A DNA stretch of 29,975 nt, from NCBI GenBank assembly GCA_026416715.1, contig JAOAEQ010000032.1, forward strand, positions 1-29,975, given 5' to 3'. The DNA comes from a bacterium (GTDB taxonomy: Bacteria > UBP4 > UBA4092 > JAOAEQ01). The translations under genes were made by a program, and so were the position numbers. Each line of letters begins with the position of its first letter. Position 1 is the first letter of the stretch. The notes beneath the pieces were generated by a model. That model made no database searches. It was not told the origin of the DNA and was given only the letters and a program-made list of their open reading frames with translations. Shown in pieces: positions 8,501 to 14,696 of this stretch.

Positions 8501-9958
8501 GTTTTCGGTTCTCAATACTCGCGGATATTCAAGCTGGATATAATTGAGATAAACTTCATCTTGCTCACGAAAGGTAGTATCTCCTGGTAATTCGAGCTGG
8601 ATTGTATTCATCCCGATAGTAAGTTGACTAACAGGAATAAAGCGAGTATAATGTTTTTCAGTTTTGCCTGCCCAACGAAGTTCGTCAAGAACCTGCTGGT
8701 TTAGATAAATCCGAACGTGGTGGTCTTCACCGCCGGTCGGTTCAGATTTGCCATAAAAATTGATTGATAATTGGCAGAACGACGATGCGGTATCGAAACT
8801 TAATCCCGCAGTATCCAAACTATACAGCGGAATCACGAACTCGACCGGCTTCTTAACTTTAAGGATTTTCCAAAACCAACGGTCATTCCCCGATGCTGGA
8901 GCTACTACGGTCTCTTCAAACAACCGATTTTCTTCTAACCGAATCGTATCCCGAATTCGGGTTATTGTTTCACCGCTCCAATTTCGCTGAAATACCAGGG
9001 GGTAAACTTCTGTCCGAATTCCCGTCTGCCCTTGCCAGGTTAACCAATATACGTTCGTATTCGTATACGGCGAATCAATCGGCGCGTTATAAAAGAGAAT
9101 GAACGTATCGTTCCAAATCGATTCATAAATCTGTAATGGAATCTCTTTCCCCTGCAAGAATAATTGCAGTCTGGTTAAATCAACCTGCGCAGGATCAATT
9201 CCAAGATGCGTTAAATCCGACCGGGAGAATTTATAGAACCCGGATTGTGTCGCAGTTATACACGCCCAACTGGTTCTATTCCCTTGATGCCATGAAACAA
9301 TTGATCCAGGATACTCCGAATAGGTTTGCGTTGTCAGCGCAGGTAACCCGCGAAACTTGAAACTTTCCATATAGTTCAGTACCAAATCCGCAAGAATTTT
9401 TTCTAATCCAATCCGTTTAACGGTAGTATCAACGGTTGGAATAACTATAGGTTGATTGCCTGAAGATACCTTCAATTTGATTTCAATCGTTAATTCGGTG
9501 AATATCTTCTTTTGTGTTCCAGAATCGAGAATAGGTTTAACGGTTAATCGCGAAACACGCACATCACGAATATACTGCGATTCATCTAACGTAACCAAAC
9601 GGAATAAATCCGATTGCGGAACTATCGCAGTATCATTCTTAACAGTTTGAACGAGTGTATCGTTAGTCCAAATCTGGCAGATGAATGCAGGTATATTAAC
9701 TTCCGGAATACCCTGTTGTGGCAACGCTATATAAGTCTGAAATGGAATCGATGATTTTTCTAGAGGTTTAACCGGACGAAATAAAACCATGATACTCTGT
9801 TCATCCGACCTGAGTAATTTAAATGCAGTTTTCTGCTCCAGATTGATTGATACCGCACCGGCAACTGCTACAGCGTTTGAACTGAACAAAAATATTGATA
9901 ATGTTAATGTTACAAAAAATAATACTAAAAAAATTCGCTGGGTTATAATCGGTTTCAT
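5504..9958 (-). CDS. Secreted C25 (gingipain-type) cysteine peptidase with CARDB-like domains
   Basis: The 1484-residue protein begins with a basic start and a hydrophobic segment (residues 9-27), consistent with Sec export. The C25 catalytic region spans roughly residues 570-960: PNYVLLIGDASSDYLGN, then YFGHGSPNVW with the catalytic His818, then VVNLTCSTGGF with the nucleophile Cys857, and EMFILFGDPAMNLAVP at its end. The His-Cys spacing of 39 is close to that of gingipain R. Residues 1-560 are a beta-rich prodomain/accessory region. The C-terminus holds three or four Ig-like CARDB-type domains (about 1050-1145, 1155-1252, 1253-1375, 1376-1484); the third ends in the typical IPDVNRENNLA. No type IX sorting domain is apparent and the gene ends KTFESLPPSR. 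Substrate is unknown; a role in degrading external protein or processing surface proteins is inferred. There is no good Shine-Dalgarno, but the signal peptide fits this ATG. Confidence 0.9.
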   Translation of the reverse strand: MKPIITQRIFLVLFFVTLTLSIFLFSSNAVAVAGAVSINLEQKTAFKLLRSDEQSIMVLFRPVKPLEKSSIPFQTYIALPQQGIPEVNIPAFICQIWTNDTLVQTVKNDTAIVPQSDLFRLVTLDESQYIRDVRVSRLTVKPILDSGTQKKIFTELTIEIKLKVSSGNQPIVIPTVDTTVKRIGLEKILADLVLNYMESFKFRGLPALTTQTYSEYPGSIVSWHQGNRTSWACITATQSGFYKFSRSDLTHLGIDPAQVDLTRLQLFLQGKEIPLQIYESIWNDTFILFYNAPIDSPYTNTNVYWLTWQGQTGIRTEVYPLVFQRNWSGETITRIRDTIRLEENRLFEETVVAPASGNDRWFWKILKVKKPVEFVIPLYSLDTAGLSFDTASSFCQLSINFYGKSEPTGGEDHHVRIYLNQQVLDELRWAGKTEKHYTRFIPVSQLTIGMNTIQLELPGDTTFREQDEVYLNYIQLEYPRVLRTENGFLTFQTDQIVAQTTSTTDNVLAEVTLEPGLTDYFVWQLDTSGKPRQLALPITKNRLLIPIYSGSANNKYTYIVQSLSAVSTITLYRYVPRDDLRNINQQADYIIITHSLFTSIAERFAIERRNQGLTVRIVHIEDIYDQFSYGIFDPRAIRSFLQYVFYYWKKPAPNYVLLIGDASSDYLGNFANGVINYVPSYRKYIIGGDCASDMWYTEISGTDIIPDMLIGRISVNNLDDAETIFNKIFRYEQRPNYGIWRQSVLLVADDGFEENCQRLEQAYIPQAYISRHINLREFGLEDNFFLPTSVKSKISLECNRALLDALDHGNLMTIYFGHGSPNVWTHERILFGGDSKNSDMKKLTNGDKLTFVVNLTCSTGGFDYPQKPWNICISEDMHRAKSGGAVALYCPSGLGFTPQHQTMTEFLTKAIFWDNQRVLGDAIGQSVIEYAFEKKNDLMPEMFILFGDPAMNLAVPKSTFAMTATPQCIPIKQPGKVLVANQQKLPFNNGYGELTDTVNPQSFPIKLASPGFKQSITIPASDTAQSIFIRGYLADTTSNLDAVGSTKISVDSVQLDIDIQRNPNRTVGKSSVAVIITNRSQFPLDSVTVTVCVGKDTVISKRIAGIFKENARLTYPIQLNAGLNVVQVQVTAENQMFLSKQVIPVNFPQGSTTKLSLAPEEISLSPSPAVAGEVVRISIPVYNLGSMSSESTQVSLWNGQSQIDREQIIHSIPAYSSYTVSFTWNTRGKSGKQELLLRVNQQEFARFTTELYKPADVAIQPADIYFHKAKYTDGETVFILATVRNLGDVPAKQIEITGFDGDPRRGGRILDNLASWETITIPEIPGNSTYLVKLRWDAYNNAGDHELFIQLDRSNRIPDVNRENNLASKKLHIRTKPNLDITNKDIIKSPDVKTSRRVTLVATVKNIGETEAENVLIQFYDGEDKETRIAIGDEIVVPLLNAGEEYTAQVDWIVPEEKRKHNINVEVGTKQSVWKTFESLPPSR

Positions 9959-9979
9959 TTAAAATTCGAAATCCCGATT

Positions 9980-10002
9980 AACTTCGATGATAATGCGAAG
10001 TT
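9980..10002. promoter_or_regulatory. Hairpin in the 5' leader of the C25 peptidase gene
   Basis: AACTTCG (9980-9986) and CGAAGTT (9996-10002) form a perfect 7-bp stem around a 9-nt loop, 21 nt upstream of the peptidase ATG. It could affect translation of a gene that lacks a visible Shine-Dalgarno. Function is inferred from position only. Confidence 0.4.
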
Positions 10003-10214
10003 CAAGCGGAAAGAAACGAAGCTATTCAGGATATTCTCGTTCTAACCCCGATACTACATCCGGCTTATTTATTTAACTAATCATACCACGATGTAGAAGA
10101 GTTAATCAACGCAGAATGTAAAACTTTTCTTTCGCTCACCGGAGAGAACGCTGGATCCGCTAAGGGAAATTTAGTTCAGTCTATTATAACCGAGAAGAAA
10201 CTCAGCGGTCTCGG

Positions 10215-10325
10215 CGGTGAAAAGATTCTTTTTCATTCAACCGTTCCGAGTGGGACTACGTCGTTTTTCTTTCGCACAGAATCCAGCATGGCATGCTGGA
10301 CTAATTTCAATCGCCCTTACCAGGG
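10215..10325 (+). repeat. Compound palindromic repeat type 2, copy A
   Basis: This unit runs from CGGTGAAAAGATTC through GTTCCGAGTGGGAC, TCCAGCATGGCATGCTGGA and TCGCCCTTACCAGGG. The same order is seen on the minus strand at 27252-27365, with about 80% identity and small indels. The wobble stem GTTCC/GGGAC here is GTCCC/GGGAC in the other copy, so pairing is retained. A GGTCTCGGCGGTGA module marks its left edge. Confidence 0.85.
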
Positions 10326-10349
10326 ATAACCAAGTAGAATCTTTTCGGT

Positions 10350-10474
10350 CTCTGCACTCTTTGCGGTGCCAAAATTGCTTCTTGTCAATCCCGAAGGGAT
10401 GATTGATACTAGCCCAGCCATTCATGGCTGGGGCAGGATGAACCACCATACCGCTAGTCCCGTCAGGGACGACT
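10350..10474 (+). repeat. Compound palindromic repeat type 1, copy B
   Basis: Gap-free partner of 5242-5366. Sub-elements are CTCTGCACTCTTTGCGGTG, TCCCGAAGGGA, the hairpin CCCAGCCAT/ATGGCTGGG and GTCCCGTCAGGGAC. It directly follows repeat type 2 in the same orientation, and both begin with a CTCTGCGGTG-like module. Confidence 0.85.
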
Positions 10475-10544
10475 GATCGGTCTGCCTAGCCACGAGTGGT
10501 AACTTTCTACAGGCTGACAGCTTGCGTTACTGCAGGCGGATTCT

Positions 10545-10596
10545 GGGCTGAAGCCCACATAGTACTAATCTCGTCTCCCCGACCTGAAGGTCGGGG
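10545..10596. repeat. Pair of short hairpins with TGAA/GA loops
   Basis: GGGCT-GA-AGCCC (10545-10556) recurs identically at 20834-20845. CCCCGACC-TGAA-GGTCGGGG (10577-10596) has a perfect 8-bp stem and the same shape as 20869-20888. Both belong to the intergenic hairpin group of this window. Confidence 0.7.
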
Positions 10597-10608
10597 CTAA
10601 TCAGTTTC

Positions 10609-10653
10609 CCCAGCATGGGATGTTGGGCTAAACCTAATCGCCCTTACCAGGGC
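10609..10653 (+). repeat. Partial copy of repeat type 2
   Basis: These 45 bp (CCCAGCAT...GGGCTAA...TCGCCC...AGGGC) match the right-hand part of the type 2 unit at 27252-27365 (minus strand) at 37 of 45 positions without gaps. The left half of the unit is absent. Confidence 0.75.
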
Positions 10654-10793
10654 AACTGCTTTAGTCTATACCTTATACTGCTCATGCAAAATGTGGGTTC
10701 ACGTAAATTAGTGCTGTCATTCTGGACTCTATGAGGTTCTTATAGATAGGTTGGAATGCTAGATAGCTTCCTAGACGAAGTTTCAACAGAAAC

Positions 10794-10889
10794 TGGCGGA
10801 GAGGCAGGGATTCGAACCCTGGGTGAAGCTTTTAAGGCCCCACAACCGCTTAGCAGGCGGCTGCCTTCAGCCGACTCGGCCACCTCTCC
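10794..10889 (-). tRNA. tRNA-Ser (anticodon GCU)
   Basis: On the minus strand the acceptor arm GGAGAGG pairs with CCTCTCC, followed by discriminator G and an encoded CCA (10794-10796). The anticodon stem CCGC/GCGG encloses CTGCTAA, anticodon GCU, which reads AGC/AGU serine codons. A long variable arm (GTGGGGCCTTAAAAGCTTCAC) and the T arm with GGTTCGAATCC fit a class II serine tRNA. Confidence 0.96.
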
Positions 10890-10940
10890 AGACCATTAGA
10901 ATTGGCTTCCTTAAAAAACTTGATTTGATTACGAGGAAAA

Positions 10941-10949
10941 ATTATATCA
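10941..10949 (-). promoter_or_regulatory. Extended -10 promoter of tRNA-Ser(GCU)
   Basis: The minus strand reads TGATATAAT, a full TGn plus TATAAT box, about 52 nt upstream of the tRNA 5' end. No good -35 hexamer is seen at 16-18 nt, as expected for an extended -10 promoter. Confidence 0.6.
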
Positions 10950-10958
10950 CATATGATT

Positions 10959-10975
10959 TGCCATCCGGATTGGCA
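10959..10975. other. Hairpin just downstream of tRNA-Ser(UGA)
   Basis: TGCC/GGCA arms enclose an ATCCGGAT palindrome, 9 nt after the encoded CCA of the upstream tRNA on the minus strand. It could mark the 3' end of that transcript, but there is no T-run, so a terminator call is weak. Confidence 0.35.
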
Positions 10976-10983
10976 GCGTTGGA

Positions 10984-11071
10984 TGGCGGAGGGTGAGGGA
11001 CTCGAACCCCCATGGGCAGAAAGCCCGCCTGATTTCAAGTCAGGTGCCTTACCAATTAGGGCTAACCCTCC
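10984..11071 (-). tRNA. tRNA-Ser (anticodon UGA)
   Basis: On the minus strand GGAGGGT pairs with ACCCTCC, followed by discriminator G and an encoded CCA (10984-10986). The anticodon stem CCTGA/TCAGG encloses CTTGAAA, anticodon UGA, which reads UCN serine codons. The long variable arm CGGGCTTTCTGCCCATGG confirms a class II tRNA. It is a second serine isoacceptor next to tRNA-Ser(GCU), but with its own promoter. Confidence 0.96.
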
Positions 11072-11110
11072 AATTAAAAATGACGAATCTCAAATCCTAA
11101 ATGCTAAAAA

Positions 11111-11119
11111 ATTATAGCA
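11111..11119 (-). promoter_or_regulatory. Extended -10 promoter of tRNA-Ser(UGA)
   Basis: The minus strand reads TGCTATAAT, a perfect extended -10 box, 39 nt upstream of the tRNA. The same nonamer occurs before the second pilin gene (28165-28173). Confidence 0.65.
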
Positions 11120-11172
11120 TACGATCTTGCTTTCTTGAAATGACTTATTCGGTAGTCAGTAACATCTCCCGG

Positions 11173-11230
11173 AAATAAAAAACGGGATTGCTCAACCACT
11201 CAAGTAATGAACCATCCTAAAGCAATCCCG
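11173..11230 (-). terminator. Rho-independent-like terminator after lysC
   Basis: On the minus strand CGGGATTGCT (11221-11230) pairs perfectly with AGCAATCCCG (11183-11192) and is followed directly by TTTTTTATTT. The 28-nt loop is longer than usual. The stem starts 22 nt after the lysC stop codon, and transcription in this direction would otherwise run into the tRNA genes. Confidence 0.7.
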
Positions 11231-11252
11231 AACGATTGTTCTGAAATTTTCT

Positions 11253-11744
11253 CTATGCACCTGGCTGACGTTTCCCTAACTCAAACTTCTCATGTAATAC
11301 TTTCACTGCAGTATCAAGATGCTTCTCATCTATAACGCAGGATATCCGAATTTCAGAAGTGCTAATCATCTCGATATTAATTCCTTTTTCTGCAAGCGCA
11401 GAAAACATCGTTGCCGCTATTCCCGGCGCGCTTCGCATTCCAACCCCGACAACGGAGATTTTCCCGATTTTATCGTCTCCTTTCACTTCGCGCGCGCCGA
11501 TTTCTTTCTTCAACGATTCGGATACTTTGATAGCCTCTTTATAATCGCTTTTCGCAACGGTATAGGTTATATCTGTTTTCCCAGCTTCACTTACATTCTG
11601 AATAATCATATCAACACTAATCTCTTTTTCTGCTAGTTTACCGAATACCAACGCAGCAATTCCCGGCTTATCCGGAACACCCACAATCGTTACTTTTGCT
11701 TCATTCTTACTTGGGATAACATAACTCACCACCGCTTGCTCCAT
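11253..11744 (-). CDS. Nested in-frame start: predicted aspartokinase beta subunit
   Basis: Codon 247 of lysC is ATG (MEQAVVSYV) and is preceded on the minus strand by AAGGAGGT (11752-11759), complementary to the 16S rRNA tail, with 7 nt between. It would give a 163-residue protein made only of the two ACT domains. Bacillus subtilis and Corynebacterium aspartokinases are known to be made as alpha2beta2 complexes from the same kind of nested start, in Bacillus at about residue 246. The signal is stronger than the ribosome-binding site of the full-length start. Confidence 0.75.
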   Translation of the reverse strand: MEQAVVSYVIPSKNEAKVTIVGVPDKPGIAALVFGKLAEKEISVDMIIQNVSEAGKTDITYTVAKSDYKEAIKVSESLKKEIGAREVKGDDKIGKISVVGVGMRSAPGIAATMFSALAEKGINIEMISTSEIRISCVIDEKHLDTAVKVLHEKFELGKRQPGA

Positions 11745-12482
11745 ACCTTTTACCTCCTTAGTAATCAACGTTCCAGGGTCGTCGCTCATACTCGACCGAA
11801 CCCGAATCGGAACATTATGTTTTTTCGCAAATAATACTGATCGCGCCTGCAGAACCTTTGCGCCTAACGAACTTAATTCAATCATCTCATCATACGAAAT
11901 AACCTCTAATTTCCGCGCATCTTTAACTAATTTCGGGTTTGCTGTATATACCCCTTCTTCATCGGTATATTTCTCACAAACATCCGCTTTAATACTCGCA
12001 GCTATCGCTACTGCGGTTAAATCTGACCCGCCACGACCGAGTGTAGCGATATCCGATTCACCGGCTATTCCTTGAAATCCGGCTATAACCGGAATCTTCC
12101 CTTGTTCTAATGCGGATTGAACTCGATTCGGGTAAATTCGGGTAATTTTCGCTTTACCAAATTTACCGTCAGTATGAATACCTGCTTGGGGACCGGTAAA
12201 TCCAACCGCAGGTTCACCTTGCGCTGAAATTGCCATCGCTAATAACGCTACCGCTTCTTGTTCACCGCAAGCTAACAACATATCCAGTTCGCGAACCTCA
12301 GGTTCCGGATTAACCTGCATTGCTTTTTCAATCAGATTATCAGTCGTATTACCCATCGCGGAAACTACCACAACCACCTGGTTCCCGGCGCGTTTTGTCT
12401 TAATAATCCGCGCTGCTACTTCTTTTAATAATTCCGGTGTCGCTACGGATTTCCCGCCATACTTTTGAACGATAAGCGCCAT
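11253..12482 (-). CDS. lysC: Aspartate kinase (class II, with nested beta subunit)
   Basis: Aspartokinase phosphorylates aspartate, the first step towards lysine, threonine, methionine and diaminopimelate. The 409 residues have the normal order: kinase domain (about 1-245) and two ACT domains (from about 262 and 340) for end-product control. Kinase markers include LGRGGSDLTAVAIA and YTDEEGVYTANP. The N-terminal signature is QKYGGKSVAT: Lys11 stands where the family has Thr or Ser (KFGGTS). AGGAGAG, 7 nt before the ATG at 12482, supports the start. A second, nested start at 11744 is described separately. The gene lies 78 bp downstream of the sigma-54 activator gene and is followed by a terminator; no lysine riboswitch fits in the short leader. 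Confidence 0.97.
   Translation of the reverse strand: MALIVQKYGGKSVATPELLKEVAARIIKTKRAGNQVVVVVSAMGNTTDNLIEKAMQVNPEPEVRELDMLLACGEQEAVALLAMAISAQGEPAVGFTGPQAGIHTDGKFGKAKITRIYPNRVQSALEQGKIPVIAGFQGIAGESDIATLGRGGSDLTAVAIAASIKADVCEKYTDEEGVYTANPKLVKDARKLEVISYDEMIELSSLGAKVLQARSVLFAKKHNVPIRVRSSMSDDPGTLITKEVKGMEQAVVSYVIPSKNEAKVTIVGVPDKPGIAALVFGKLAEKEISVDMIIQNVSEAGKTDITYTVAKSDYKEAIKVSESLKKEIGAREVKGDDKIGKISVVGVGMRSAPGIAATMFSALAEKGINIEMISTSEIRISCVIDEKHLDTAVKVLHEKFELGKRQPGA
11752..11759 (-). promoter_or_regulatory. Internal Shine-Dalgarno within lysC
   Basis: AAGGAGGT on the minus strand inside the coding region, 7 nt before an in-frame ATG (11744). It decides the start of the predicted beta subunit. Confidence 0.75.
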
Positions 12483-12522
12483 AAATCTACTCTCCTATAA
12501 CGTTAATTAAACATTCAAATAA

Positions 12523-12560
12523 ATTATAATATCATAGCAAAAAATAGCTCGAAATTCCAA
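12523..12560 (-). promoter_or_regulatory. Possible lysC promoter
   Basis: Minus strand: TTGGAA (12555-12560), 18 nt, then TATGAT (12531-12536); an overlapping TATAAT lies at 12523-12528. The -35 is a weak match and sits against the stop codon of the upstream regulator gene, so read-through from upstream is also possible. Confidence 0.35.
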
Positions 12561-13922
12561 TTAGGTTAATCCATATTGTTTAATTTTACGATGTAATGTC
12601 CGTAACCCGATTTTTAAAATCGCCGCAGCTTTGGTTTTATTTCCATTAACACTTTTTAACGTCCGGGATATCATTTCTTTTTCAATTTCTTCTAACGATA
12701 ATCCGACCGGTAGTTCTGCCGAATATCCAGTTGATACGGGAAGCTTTGATATATGCGGCGGAATATCGGTCAACTTGATGGTATCCCCACGTAAGGTAAC
12801 TACGATACTTTCAATTACATTCCGTAACTCGCGAACATTCCCAGGCCATTCGTAGCGAACTAACGCATTCATTGCTTCCGGAGTAATATGTGGCGTAACT
12901 CTATTATTTTCTTTTGCAATTTCTTCGAGAAACCGTTTAATCAGCGGCGGTATATCATCTTTCCGATTCCGTAACGGCGGGAAAAAAATACTGACCACAT
13001 TTAAGCGGAAAAACAAATCCTCCCGGAATTTCCCTTCTGCAACCGCCTGTTTTAAATCTTTATTCGTTGCAGCTATGATTCGCACATCAACGGAAATACT
13101 TTTCGTCCCGCCAACTCGCATAAATTCCTGCTCTTCAATCACGCGCAGTAGTTTAACTTGTGTAGATAACGGAATCTCACTTACTTCATCTAAAAATAAT
13201 GTGCCGGTGTCCGCTAGTTCGAACATCCCTTTCCGACTCCGAATCGCTCCGGTAAACGCACCTTTTTCATGTCCGAATAATTCACTCTCTAACACTCCTT
13301 CCGCTAAAGCTGCACAATGGAGTTTCACCAGCGGTGCCCACGCACGATTACTATGATAATGAATCGCGTTGGCAATTAATTCTTTCCCGGTTCCACTTTC
13401 TCCAGTGATCAATACATTCGCTCGAGTTGGCGCAATCTGCTTTATCGTTTCAATAATTTCGTGCATTTCTTTCGAATTGGCGATGATATTTTCAAATCCA
13501 TATTTCTGCTCGATTTTCTTCTTCAGTTGGATATTTTCATGAATTAATTTCTGTTTTTCCAGCGCATTCTTAACTACGACCCGTAATTCTTCTAGATTAA
13601 TCGGTTTCATTAAATAATGTTCCGCTCCGGATTTCATCGCTTCAACTGCACTTTCAACTGTGCCGTATCCAGTGATGATAATCACGCTAATATTCGGGTC
13701 GATTCGACGGGCAGCATTTAAAATTTCAAGTCCATCAATACTCGGCATTTTCAAATCGGTTAGAATTAAATCCGGCGGTGTCGCAGTCAATATTTGAAAC
13801 GCTTCTGTGCCATTACGCGCTAAAAGAATTTCATAGCCTGCTCGCTCTAACGCTTCTCCCATAGCGGCAAGTGAGTTCGGGTCATCATCAACGACAAGAA
13901 TTTTAGATTTGACTGATACCAT
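12561..13922 (-). CDS. NtrC-family sigma-54-dependent response regulator
   Basis: The 453-residue protein has three parts in order. The receiver (residues 5-120) has acidic DDD at 12-14, phosphoacceptor Asp56 in LILTDLKMP, Thr84 and Lys106. The AAA+ domain has Walker A GESGTGKE (174-181), the sigma-54 contact loop GAFTGA (221-226), Walker B TLFLDEV (241-247) and the arginine-finger region EDLFFRLN. The C-terminus is a Fis-type helix-turn-helix (about 412-450, NGNKTKAAAILKIGLRTLHRKI). It is expected to activate sigma-54 promoters on phosphorylation. I chose the ATG at 13922; an in-frame TTG at 13937 would add five residues without a better ribosome-binding site. No cognate kinase gene is adjacent; the two kinases further right are on the other strand. 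Targets cannot be named. Confidence 0.95.
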   Translation of the reverse strand: MVSVKSKILVVDDDPNSLAAMGEALERAGYEILLARNGTEAFQILTATPPDLILTDLKMPSIDGLEILNAARRIDPNISVIIITGYGTVESAVEAMKSGAEHYLMKPINLEELRVVVKNALEKQKLIHENIQLKKKIEQKYGFENIIANSKEMHEIIETIKQIAPTRANVLITGESGTGKELIANAIHYHSNRAWAPLVKLHCAALAEGVLESELFGHEKGAFTGAIRSRKGMFELADTGTLFLDEVSEIPLSTQVKLLRVIEEQEFMRVGGTKSISVDVRIIAATNKDLKQAVAEGKFREDLFFRLNVVSIFFPPLRNRKDDIPPLIKRFLEEIAKENNRVTPHITPEAMNALVRYEWPGNVRELRNVIESIVVTLRGDTIKLTDIPPHISKLPVSTGYSAELPVGLSLEEIEKEMISRTLKSVNGNKTKAAAILKIGLRTLHRKIKQYGLT

Positions 13923-14012
13923 ATATGTTCTATTCAAACATTACAATTATTGATTGTTTCTGGATATTCTGCAGATTGATTAAAGTATAGGCCTAACCTT
14001 TTATACTGGGTT

Positions 14013-14696
14013 TTAGTTATTGAGTTTGGACTTAGAATAGTATTTACACTGGTCGTAGATACAACACTGGTTACATTCCGGACGTTCCGCTTTACAAATG
14101 AGTCTCCCGTGCCGAATTAAATTGATATGAAATGGATACATGATTTTTCCAGGAACACTCTCCTGCAAAATCTGATGAGCATCATCCGGGGTTGCTTTTT
14201 GCGGAATAAGTCCAACTCGTTTGGTAATACGAAATATATGGGTATCTACTGGAAACAAGGGGCGATGTAATGAAAATAGGAGGACACACGCTGCGGTCTT
14301 TAATCCAACGCCATCTAACGACAATAGGATTTCTTTCGCTTGATTTGTATCCAACTTAGCTAAAAAATCTAGACTGAGTTTACCGAATCGCTCAGTTATC
14401 ATCCGTAGGAGCGATTGAATCCGAGCAGATTTGATTTTCCATAATCCTGCGGTTCGTATCGCTTCAGCGACTTCCTGTTTCGGCGCATCACGAACCAATT
14501 CCCAGTTTGGGAATTTTTTCCGTAACCGAGCGAACGCTATATCCCGATTACTATCGGACGTATGTTGGGATAATACGGTGAAAATCAGTTCGGTTAACGG
14601 GTCATAACCTGGTTGCCACCTCGGTTTACCATACTCTTGAGCTAACCGATTATGGAGTAGCAGAATTTTTGGGTGATAATTTTTCTTTTTTATCAT
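14013..14696 (-). CDS. nth: Endonuclease III-like HhH-GPD DNA glycosylase
   Basis: The enzyme removes oxidised pyrimidines and nicks the abasic site in base excision repair. The helix-hairpin-helix LDGVGLKTA holds the catalytic Lys133, and FPVDTH holds the catalytic Asp151. The C-terminal iron-sulfur loop is intact: Cys201, 208, 211 and 217, spaced C-X6-C-X2-C-X5-C. The length of 227 residues is normal. The LSQHTSDSNRD segment replaces the usual LSAQ(T/A)TD, seen in some archaeal-type and divergent Nth proteins, so a related HhH-GPD specificity is possible. The ATG at 14696 overlaps the end of the upstream gene by 47 bp, suggesting translational coupling. The response regulator gene follows after about 90 bp. 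Confidence 0.9.
   Translation of the reverse strand: MIKKKNYHPKILLLHNRLAQEYGKPRWQPGYDPLTELIFTVLSQHTSDSNRDIAFARLRKKFPNWELVRDAPKQEVAEAIRTAGLWKIKSARIQSLLRMITERFGKLSLDFLAKLDTNQAKEILLSLDGVGLKTAACVLLFSLHRPLFPVDTHIFRITKRVGLIPQKATPDDAHQILQESVPGKIMYPFHINLIRHGRLICKAERPECNQCCIYDQCKYYSKSKLNN

Larger units (their letters stand above)
9959..10793. other. Long intergenic region of dispersed palindromic repeats
   Basis: About 835 bp without a credible gene. It contains the leader hairpin at 9980-10002, repeat type 2 (10215-10325), repeat type 1 copy B (10350-10474), hairpins GGGCTGAAGCCC (10545-10556) and CCCCGACC-TGAA-GGTCGGGG (10577-10596), and a partial type 2 copy (10609-10653). The final 140 bp before the tRNA gene show nothing recognisable. 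Small open frames inside are made of repeat sequence. Confidence 0.75.

Noticed and set aside
10217-10402. A 61-residue plus-strand frame and a 70-residue minus-strand frame in the large intergenic gap
   Set aside because: Both are made of the compound repeats; no ribosome-binding site and no protein-like pattern.
9959-10793. CRISPR array or insertion sequence in the repeat-rich gap
   Set aside because: Repeats are not regularly spaced, spacers are not uniform, and no cas or transposase gene is present.
12483-12560. Lysine riboswitch before lysC
   Set aside because: Only 78 bp separate lysC from the gene before it, too short for the element, and no core motif is seen.
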